DNA of 64,000 nt, taken from Pseudomonadota bacterium. Its GTDB lineage: Bacteria; Pseudomonadota; Gammaproteobacteria; Steroidobacterales; Steroidobacteraceae. This document shows, in pieces, positions 39,859-46,647 of this stretch. The notes under the pieces are model-generated. The model was not told where the DNA came from and searched no databases. It saw only the letters and a list, made by a program, of their open reading frames with translations. Numbering within the stretch: position 1 is the first letter of the stretch; the number at the start of each line of letters is the position of its first letter. Position numbers and translations under genes: made by a program. The stretch covers positions 1 to 64,000 of the forward strand of contig JAFEDT010000009.1 in assembly GCA_018241445.1 (NCBI GenBank), written 5' to 3'.

Positions 39859-40776
39859 TTATCCTACGCCGGGAGCCGCCAGCGCCGGCACGATGCTGGC
39901 GGCCAGGAAATCCACGAACTGCTGCACCCGCGCGTCGGACTCCAGGGTGGCCGGGTACACCGCATACAGCGGCGCCGCCGCCGGCACCGTCCAGTCAGCC
40001 AGCACGGCGCTGAGCCGGCCGGTCGCCAGGCCCTGACGGCACAGGAATTCCGGCAGCAGCCCGATCCCCAGGCCGGCGGCGGTAGCGGCGTGCACCACGG
40101 CCGGATCGTCGACGGCCAGCTTGGGGACCAGGGGCACCTCGGCCCGCTGCGAGCCGCGCGAGAGCTGCAACCGGAACTCCGGCAGTTCCGCTGCATCAGG
40201 CGTCAGCAGGTCGTGGGCCCGCAGTTCATCCGGGCGGGCCGGCGTGCCGCGCTGCTGCAGGTATGCGGGCGTGGCGCACAGCAGCGCCGGCGGCGCACCG
40301 AGCAGCCGACGCACCAGTGCATCGTCCTGCGGCGGGCGGGTGCGGATGGCCACATCCCAGTTGCTGTCGATGAGCCGCTGGGCATCGAGGGCCACTTCCA
40401 GGGGTACGTGCGCGAACGCCGCCAGGAAGCGCGGCACCAGCGGCGACAGCAGGATGCGGCCGTAGGTGGGATCGGCCACGACTCGCAGCGGGCGGGCTTG
40501 CGGGTTCTGAAGTCCCACAATCGCAGCGCGGGCAGCGTCCGCCTCGTCTGCCGCCCGACGGGCGTGCGGGTAGACCAGACGGCCCGCAACCGTCAGGGAG
40601 ACCCGCCGGGTCGTGCGCTCCAGCACCCTCACACCCAGGCTCCGCTCCAGGTCCGCCACTGCGCGGCTGATGGCCGCCTTCGGAACTCCCAGTGCCCGGG
40701 CAGCCGCTGAGAAGCCTTTCAGATCCACCACTTTAGCCAGCATGGCAAGCTGCGCCGGTACCCAGATAAGGCTCAT
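39859..40776 (-). CDS. LysR-family regulator (CrgA-like group)
   Basis: 305 residues: winged helix (QLAMLAKVVDLKGFSAAARA, GVPKAAISRAVADLERSLG) at 10-60 and a substrate-binding domain from ~90 (RPLRVVADPTYGRILLSPLV, SNWDVAIRTRPPQDDALV, GIGLLPEFLC near 240). The sequence is of the CrgA-like group that usually represses oxidoreductase genes. It overlaps no neighbour, but the acyl-CoA dehydrogenase begins 5 bp after it, so it probably regulates and is co-transcribed with that gene. It is divergent from the EAL gene across a 200-bp gap. Confidence 0.85.
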   Translation of the reverse strand: MSLIWVPAQLAMLAKVVDLKGFSAAARALGVPKAAISRAVADLERSLGVRVLERTTRRVSLTVAGRLVYPHARRAADEADAARAAIVGLQNPQARPLRVVADPTYGRILLSPLVPRFLAAFAHVPLEVALDAQRLIDSNWDVAIRTRPPQDDALVRRLLGAPPALLCATPAYLQQRGTPARPDELRAHDLLTPDAAELPEFRLQLSRGSQRAEVPLVPKLAVDDPAVVHAATAAGLGIGLLPEFLCRQGLATGRLSAVLADWTVPAAAPLYAVYPATLESDARVQQFVDFLAASIVPALAAPGVG

Positions 40777-40941
40777 GTCGGCACCAATATTATGTGGCCC
40801 TGAGAGTATTGTTTCATTGTTGGGGCAAATTTCCTATACCTGGATGCCTGGCGCGGCCGGAGGCCTGTCGCGTTTTTGCGAACAGAACGGGAGCGAAATC
40901 ACGGTAGTCGCGCGCGCGGGCTGCCACCCTCCTCCTATGAA

Positions 40942-40959
40942 GGGTGAGAGACCTCACCC
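40942..40959. repeat. Inverted repeat upstream of the EAL gene
   Basis: GGGTGAG-AGAC-CTCACCC has perfect 7-bp arms and ends 17 bp before the ATG at 40977. It may be an operator or an RNA hairpin near the ribosome site. The rest of 40777-40941 shows nothing that I can assign. Confidence 0.45.
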
Positions 40960-40976
40960 ACACTCCTGAGGGTGGG

Positions 40977-42851
40977 ATGTTCCCCCGCAAGAAAGTTCCA
41001 GCCGCACGCAATCCCGCCCTCGCCGCCGTCCCCGATTCCGCTGCGCCGGGGCAGGCTCCCGCCACTGTCGAATCACTGGGCCAGCAGTTGCGCAGCGCCG
41101 TCTCGACACGACGCCTGCACTGCCTGACGCTGTGCGACCGCGAGGCCAACGTCCTGTGGCTGAGTGAGGGTGCGCTCGGACCCGACGAACACAGTCTGCT
41201 GACCGAGGGCCTGGAGGCCCTGGGCCGTGGCGCGCACGTGCCCTTCCATGAGATCACGACCGAGGATTCGCGGCGGGCAATTTTCCTGCCCGTGCGGGCG
41301 CCGCACGGCAAGCTGGTCGGAGTTGCCATGTTCCTCGGCGACGGCAAGGGCGTGGGCGACGACACGATGGAGCGCATGACCGGCGCGGCGGTACGGGTGG
41401 TCATGCAGCGACTGGCGGTATTGATGAAGCCGGCCGGCACGGCCGACAACCAACCCAACACCTCCGCAGCGCCTGCGCCTGCGACGCAGCCCGAACTTCC
41501 GGGCCCCGCCTCTGCCGGCACGCCGCTGGAGGGCGGCGCACAGGAAGAACCGGTGCTGTCGGCACAGGATACCAACGACATACTGGAATTCGAGCTGTCG
41601 GCGATCGAGGTGACCCAGTCCTTCGTGGCGCCGGTGCGTGCCGCGGCAGTGGCAGCGCCCGACATGGTGGCGCTGGAGTTCGTGCCCAGCGACACCAGCG
41701 ACGCTGATGCAGTCGCGCCGGTTGCCGGGCCCGTAGCGGCGCCGACGGCAGATGCAGCGGCAGAACAGCCGGCGGCAGAACTGCCCGCGGCAGAAAGCGC
41801 CGGGGCGACGCCGCCGGGGCTGCCGACAGCGCAGGCGCGGGCGACCGCCTCGCCCGAGGCCCCCGCCGAGGAAATCATTGTCGACGAGGACAGCACGGAT
41901 GAGGCGCCGCTCCCGCAAGCCGGCACCGACGATATCCCGCTCCTGAGTGCCGCGGAATCCGACATTGCCGATGTCGCGCCGGTGGCGCCGGTGGCGCCCC
42001 CAATGCCGGTCGTCACCGCAAGCCCGGTCGCAGCCGCAAGCCCGACCGCCACCACCGCGCCGACAGCCAACATCGCACGGGCAACCAACACCGCGCCGGC
42101 GCCTGAGCCGGCGCCGGCGCAGGTCGCGCGTGCCGTGGCCAGCGATTCCAGCCTGGTCATCGAAGTGCTGGAGTACGCCCGGCTGCGCGCCGGCGGCCAG
42201 ACACGGCGCTACCAGGTCGCCGCCTCACGCAGCGCCCAGGGCGGGCGCCAGCAGGCGGCATCCGATGCACTGATGCTGGAGCGGCTGCTGAGGTTCCTGT
42301 CGGCACACCGCACCGCCTGGAACTCGCAGCCCACCAGTTTCAGTGTCAGCCTCTCGATCGCCAGCATCGAGGACGAGCGCTTCCTGCCCAGGATGATCAA
42401 CACCTTCAACCAGCATGGCATCTCCCCCGACACCATCGGTTTCGAGATCACCGAGGCGCTGTGCGCGCAGCGCCGCGCCCAGGTCGAGCGCTTCATTTCC
42501 CAGTGCGACAAGGCGGGCACCTGGGTGGTGATCGACGATTTCTCGTTCGACTCGCAGGTGCTGCCGCTGCTGCGCTCACGCGCACTGCGGCTGGTGAAGA
42601 TCGACCCGAAGCTGACGGGCAACGCGCTCAAGGACAAGCTGTCGCAGGCGGTGGTGGTGGCGACCGTACAGGCGGCCAAGGTCATGGGCATCCACTGCTC
42701 GGCCCGCAAGGTCGATACCCAGGCGGCGCTGCAGTGGCTCAAGGCCATAGGCTGCGACTTCGCCCAGGGCGCGGCGCTGGGCACACCGCAGCCGCTGGAG
42801 TCCCTCGCGGCAGCGGCCGACCCGACCGGACTGTCGGCCCGGCTCGGTTAG
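40977..42851 (+). CDS. Degenerate EAL-domain protein with low-complexity linker
   Basis: 624 residues from ATG 40977 (GAGGGTGG directly upstream). Residues ~25-140 form a compact alpha/beta domain (RLHCLTLCDREANVLWLSEG, GKLVGVAMFLGD) resembling a GAF/roadblock-like sensor. A ~250-residue Ala/Pro/Thr-rich linker follows. From ~395 an EAL fold keeps IGFEITEALC, WVVIDDFSFDSQ, LVKIDP and the late HCSARKVDT and GCDFAQG motifs. It lacks a proper EAL signature at its start and has DDFS instead of DDFG, so catalysis is unlikely. It is more probably a c-di-GMP receptor or scaffold, as in FimX-type proteins. Confidence 0.75.
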   Translation: MFPRKKVPAARNPALAAVPDSAAPGQAPATVESLGQQLRSAVSTRRLHCLTLCDREANVLWLSEGALGPDEHSLLTEGLEALGRGAHVPFHEITTEDSRRAIFLPVRAPHGKLVGVAMFLGDGKGVGDDTMERMTGAAVRVVMQRLAVLMKPAGTADNQPNTSAAPAPATQPELPGPASAGTPLEGGAQEEPVLSAQDTNDILEFELSAIEVTQSFVAPVRAAAVAAPDMVALEFVPSDTSDADAVAPVAGPVAAPTADAAAEQPAAELPAAESAGATPPGLPTAQARATASPEAPAEEIIVDEDSTDEAPLPQAGTDDIPLLSAAESDIADVAPVAPVAPPMPVVTASPVAAASPTATTAPTANIARATNTAPAPEPAPAQVARAVASDSSLVIEVLEYARLRAGGQTRRYQVAASRSAQGGRQQAASDALMLERLLRFLSAHRTAWNSQPTSFSVSLSIASIEDERFLPRMINTFNQHGISPDTIGFEITEALCAQRRAQVERFISQCDKAGTWVVIDDFSFDSQVLPLLRSRALRLVKIDPKLTGNALKDKLSQAVVVATVQAAKVMGIHCSARKVDTQAALQWLKAIGCDFAQGAALGTPQPLESLAAAADPTGLSARLG

Positions 42852-42915
42852 GACCGGCCGCCGCGCGACGAACCGAGGGCGGCGCGCGCCCAGCCGAGCG
42901 CCCCGCCGGGGCGGC

Positions 42916-42942
42916 GGATACCCTAAGCTTGCACGGGTATCC
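42916..42942. repeat. Inverted repeat abutting the histidine kinase start
   Basis: GGATACCC-N11-GGGTATCC is perfect over 8-bp arms and ends one base before the ATG at 42944. It occupies the place of the ribosome site. As RNA it would fold over the start; as DNA it would suit a dimeric regulator, possibly the LytTR protein encoded next. Confidence 0.6.
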
Positions 42943-42943
42943 C

Positions 42944-44125
42944 ATGAAGACGCCAACCCTCGAGCAACTGCGCACCAACCGCGACGCCCTGTTCTGGGGG
43001 CTGCACGCCGCCGGCTGGGCGGCCTACGGCATCACGCAGTACTTCGGCGCACTGCTGTACGAGAAGTCCAGCTACGGGCGGGTGATCGCGATCGCGGCCG
43101 TCTCCGGCTTCCTGCTGTCGATGCCCATGCGCTACATCTATCGCGGGCTGTGGGGACGGCCGCCGCGCACCATCATCCTGGGGGTGCTGGCCACCTGTTA
43201 TATCACCGCGCTGGCGCTGCGCATCGTCATCAACCTCTCGTACCGTACCTTCGTCGAGCCGCAGTGGCAGCCGAGCACGCTGTTCGAACTGTTCGGCGGC
43301 GCGCTGTCCACCACCTACCTGCTGCTGTGCTGGAGCGTGCTGTACTTCGGCATCCGCTTCTACGAGTCGCAGCGCAAGCAGGAAGAGGCGATGCTCAAGG
43401 CCGTGGCGCTGGCCCAGCAGGCGCAACTGAAGATGCTGCGTTACCAGTTGAATCCGCACTTCCTGTTCAACACGCTCAACGCCATCTCCACGCTGATCCT
43501 GGACAACCAGAACCGCAAGGCGAACCACGCGGTGGCGCGGCTGTCAGAATTCCTGCGCTACACGCTCGACCAGGATCCGATGAAGAAGGTGACCCTGCGC
43601 CAGGAGATCGAAGCCCTGGACCTGTACCTCGGGACCGAGCGGTTGCGCTTCGGTGAGCGGCTGCGCCTGGAATACGCCATCGAAGAAGCGGCGCTGGAGG
43701 CCCTGGTGCCCAGCCTGCTGCTGCAGCCGCTGCTGGAAAACTCCCTCAAGTACGCGGTATCGACCCGCGAGCACGGTGGCCTGGTGCGCATCGAGGGACG
43801 CACGCGCGAAGGCCTGCTGGAACTGTCCGTCATCGACGACGGCCCGGGCATGCAGGACGCCGCCAGGCCCGGCGAACGCCGTGGGGTGGGCCTGGCCAAC
43901 ACACGCGAACGGCTGGCAGTGCTGTACGGTGACGGCTGCCGCTTCGCGGTGCTGAACTCCCACCCGGGGCTGCGGGTGGAGATGGCGTTGCCACTAGAGA
44001 CCGCGGCGCCACCTGCCACGGCGGCGGCAACGCAGGGCGCGGTGACGGCCTCAGCCCCGGCGACGGTGGTGCAGCTTCGCGATGCGGCGCGGCCGCTGGC
44101 GCTGCGGCCGGGGCCTGGCGCATGA
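42944..44125 (+). CDS. LytS/AlgZ-type sensor histidine kinase
   Basis: 393 residues. Four helices (~15-165, e.g. VIAIAAVSGFLLSMPMRY and TTYLLLCWSVLYFGIRFY) form a membrane sensor with little periplasmic domain. Then a His_kinase domain has LRYQLNPHFLFNTLNAIS near residue 170 (phospho-His) and a HATPase region with LLLQPLLENSLKYAV near 260, IDDGPGM near 300 and GVGLANTRERL near 320. An Ala/Pro-rich tail of ~45 residues closes it. It overlaps the response regulator by four bases, giving an AlgZ-AlgR-like pair. In pseudomonads such pairs control type IV pili and alginate. Confidence 0.9.
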   Translation: MKTPTLEQLRTNRDALFWGLHAAGWAAYGITQYFGALLYEKSSYGRVIAIAAVSGFLLSMPMRYIYRGLWGRPPRTIILGVLATCYITALALRIVINLSYRTFVEPQWQPSTLFELFGGALSTTYLLLCWSVLYFGIRFYESQRKQEEAMLKAVALAQQAQLKMLRYQLNPHFLFNTLNAISTLILDNQNRKANHAVARLSEFLRYTLDQDPMKKVTLRQEIEALDLYLGTERLRFGERLRLEYAIEEAALEALVPSLLLQPLLENSLKYAVSTREHGGLVRIEGRTREGLLELSVIDDGPGMQDAARPGERRGVGLANTRERLAVLYGDGCRFAVLNSHPGLRVEMALPLETAAPPATAAATQGAVTASAPATVVQLRDAARPLALRPGPGA

Positions 44126-44955
44126 CGATCCGCACGATGATTGTCGACGACGAGGAGCTGTCGCGCCGTGGCGTCGAGCTGCGACTGCGCGGGCAGCCGG
44201 ATTTCGAGATCGTCAGGCAGTGCGCCAGTGGCCGCGAGGCGCTGGAAGCGCTGCGCCTGTACAAGCCGGACCTGGTGTTCCTGGACATACAGATGCCGGG
44301 CATGTCGGGCCTGGAAATGCTGGCGCACCTGCCGCAGGAATCGCTGCCGCTGGTGGTATTCGTGACCGCTTATGACCAGTACGCGGTGCAGGCCTTCGAG
44401 GCACGCGCCGTCGACTACCTGCTCAAGCCCATCGACGAGGCCCGCTTCGCCGCCGCACTGGCCCGCGCGCGCGAACAACTGCGCGACCGCGCGGCCGGCG
44501 AGCAGCGCGATCGACTGCTGCAGATCATTGCCGAAATCAACGGCAGCGGACAGGTGGACCTGGAGGAGTTGCTGAGCCAGGGGCGCAAGGCACTGGCGGA
44601 CCAGGAACCGCAGGTGCTGCCGATCCGCACCGGGCGCGAGACGGTGCGCGTGCCCATGCAGCAGATCCAATGGATCGACGCCGCCGGGGATTACATGTGC
44701 GTGCACGCCGGCGGCGACACCCACATCCTGCGCGGCACCATGAAGGAACTGGAGGAACTGCTGGATCCGAAGCTGTTCCAGCGCGTGCACCGCTCCACCA
44801 TTGTCAACCTGAACCTGGTGCGCAGCCTGCGCGCGCACATGAACGGCGAATACTTCCTGACGCTCGAGGGGGGGCACGAGCTGAAGCTGTCGCGCACCTA
44901 CCGCGACAAGGTGGAGTACTTCCTGCGGGGCGCGGCGGGCGCGCCACGATCCTGA
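44122..44955 (+). CDS. LytTR-type response regulator (AlgR-like)
   Basis: 277 residues. The receiver domain (1-120) has the acidic pair in IVDDEELSRRG, the phospho-Asp in LVFLDIQMPGMSG near residue 55, Thr in FVTAYDQYAV near 83 and Lys in YLLKPIDE near 105. The C-terminal LytTR DNA-binding domain (~170-270) shows VPMQQIQWIDAAGDYMCVH and FQRVHRSTIVNLNLVRSL. Its ATG overlaps the kinase stop (ATGA). It is followed by a CRP-type palindrome and a membrane protein gene. Targets are unknown; by analogy with AlgR they may include pilus genes. Confidence 0.92.
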   Translation: MTIRTMIVDDEELSRRGVELRLRGQPDFEIVRQCASGREALEALRLYKPDLVFLDIQMPGMSGLEMLAHLPQESLPLVVFVTAYDQYAVQAFEARAVDYLLKPIDEARFAAALARAREQLRDRAAGEQRDRLLQIIAEINGSGQVDLEELLSQGRKALADQEPQVLPIRTGRETVRVPMQQIQWIDAAGDYMCVHAGGDTHILRGTMKELEELLDPKLFQRVHRSTIVNLNLVRSLRAHMNGEYFLTLEGGHELKLSRTYRDKVEYFLRGAAGAPRS

Positions 44956-44968
44956 CATATCACGGTAG

Positions 44969-44984
44969 TGTGACGCGCGTCACA
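44969..44984. promoter_or_regulatory. Perfect CRP/Clp-type palindrome
   Basis: TGTGACGCGCGTCACA is a 16-bp perfect palindrome containing the full TGTGA-N6-TCACA consensus of CRP-family activators (CRP, Vfr, Clp). It lies 14 bp after the response regulator stop and about 70 bp before the ATG at 45052, suited to activating the downstream gene. In some gammaproteobacteria (Xanthomonas Clp) this family responds to c-di-GMP. Confidence 0.65.
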
Positions 44985-45051
44985 AAGCACGGCACGCCCG
45001 GTGCGATCTGTGAGCCAGCACCCGGCCATGTGCTGCCCGCTTTGCTTGGAT

Positions 45052-46635
45052 ATGTCCATGGAAGCCGCGTCCCGTTCCGTACCGGAGCCGCTGCGTGATC
45101 TGCCCGCCGAGGCCCCTGACCGGGGTACGGGGGCGACATCCGCGCAGCGCGATCCCGAGCAGACGAGCCTGAACTTTGTCGACCCGGAACTGTTCGCGCC
45201 CGTGGCCTCCGGGCCCGGGCCCGCAGCCCCGGCAGCGCCCGGGACACCTGACAGCCCTGCGCCCGCAGCGAGTTCAGCTGCGCGCGCTACACCCGCTGTA
45301 ACCGCGGCGCCGGAGCTGACCCTGGAAGACCCGGTGGTGGACGAATTGCTGAGCACTCCGCTCGCTCCAGCGCCCGTGGCGACACCATCGCTGGCCGCTG
45401 CCGCACCGCTGCAACTCAGCGGCGATTCCCCGCGCCCCGCCACGGACAAGTCCGCCGCCGGCGAGGGCGCCGCGGCAAAGGCGGGGAGCGCTGACAAGGC
45501 CGCGCGTTCCAGCCGCGTGCCGATCGCGCGCACCGCAACCCTCAGTGCCACCGCCACCCGGACCATCGCCGCGAAGCTCGCGGCCGCGGGCAAGGGGACG
45601 ACGGCAACACCGGGGGATCCAGCCGTGCAGCCGGCGGCCGCCGGCGAGCAGGGCGCCGCGAAGTCGGGAGCCGCCCGCCTGGACGCCCCGAGTTTTGCGA
45701 ACTGGGCCAGCGCCCGCGCCTCGGCCGGGACCGTGGCCAAGCCAGCCACGGCTGTGCCGTCAAGATCCACGCCGACAGTACCGTCGAAGCCCGTCGCAGC
45801 CGGCCCGACAAAGCCCGCTACTGTCGCCCCGGTTGTTCCGGTGCTGTCGGCGGCACCGGTTCTGTCCCCTGCGGCAACAGTGGACGTGGCAGGGGCGCCG
45901 ATTGCCGCCGCCGGCGCGCCGGCGCCGGCTGCGCCCATGGACCGCGACTTCATTGCCCGCAACCAGGTGGTGGAGCGCTACCTCTGCGGACGCCTGCCGC
46001 TGCGTGGCGCGGCCGACTTCGAACGCTTCTGCCACGAACACCCGGAGCTGCTGGACGAGATCGGTCTGCCGGCGCGCGTCAACGCGGGACTGCGCCTGCT
46101 GGAAGCGAGCGGCAAGCCCGAACCGTGGCAGGAGGAGCCGAGGCCTATCTGGCAGAAGCCCCAGGTGACGCTGGGCCTGGCGGCGGCCGCCGTGCTGCTG
46201 GCGGTGGGCCTGAGCGTCGCGATCAGCGCCTCGGTGACCCGTACACACCAGATCGAGAGCCTGAAGAAGCAGGTGGCGGAGCGCGCGCTGGATCCCGCGG
46301 TCAGCACGCGCGAAATCCGCCTGCTGCCCAGCCGCACCGGTGCTTCAAACACCCCGGCGATCACCATCGGCGGCAACAGCGCCGGCGCGGAGCTTGCGGT
46401 GTTGAAAATCGACGAGTCGCGCTCGCCCTATCACGCCTACCGCGTGACCATTGACCGCATCGACCAGGGGCGCGTAGGTGTGATCTCCAACCTTGGCAAG
46501 GATTCCAACGGGCACCTGCGGATCGCGCTGAACAGCTCGGCCCTGGGGCCGGGGAATTACCAGTTCACCATCGAGGGTATGGACTGGCGTGGCGATCCAA
46601 CGCCGGATTCGTGGGTGACCGTAGGGGTGCAGTAA
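45052..46635 (+). CDS. Low-complexity single-pass membrane protein of unknown function
   Basis: About 527 residues (frame open to GTG 45001; ATGs at 45052 and 45058). Residues ~1-290 are Ala/Pro/Thr-rich and unstructured. A conserved-looking helical segment (RNQVVERYLCGRLPLRG, FERFCHEHPELLDEIGLP, VNAGLRLLEA) follows near 300-350. One transmembrane helix (VTLGLAAAAVLLAVGLSVAISA) lies near 375, then a ~150-residue periplasmic beta domain (YHAYRVTIDRIDQGRVGVI, GPGNYQFTIEGMDWRG). The layout recalls anti-sigma or other membrane-spanning signalling proteins, but I recognise no family. The CRP-type palindrome upstream is its most likely control. Confidence 0.6.
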   Translation: MSMEAASRSVPEPLRDLPAEAPDRGTGATSAQRDPEQTSLNFVDPELFAPVASGPGPAAPAAPGTPDSPAPAASSAARATPAVTAAPELTLEDPVVDELLSTPLAPAPVATPSLAAAAPLQLSGDSPRPATDKSAAGEGAAAKAGSADKAARSSRVPIARTATLSATATRTIAAKLAAAGKGTTATPGDPAVQPAAAGEQGAAKSGAARLDAPSFANWASARASAGTVAKPATAVPSRSTPTVPSKPVAAGPTKPATVAPVVPVLSAAPVLSPAATVDVAGAPIAAAGAPAPAAPMDRDFIARNQVVERYLCGRLPLRGAADFERFCHEHPELLDEIGLPARVNAGLRLLEASGKPEPWQEEPRPIWQKPQVTLGLAAAAVLLAVGLSVAISASVTRTHQIESLKKQVAERALDPAVSTREIRLLPSRTGASNTPAITIGGNSAGAELAVLKIDESRSPYHAYRVTIDRIDQGRVGVISNLGKDSNGHLRIALNSSALGPGNYQFTIEGMDWRGDPTPDSWVTVGVQ

Positions 46636-46647
46636 AGGCGGTGCAGT

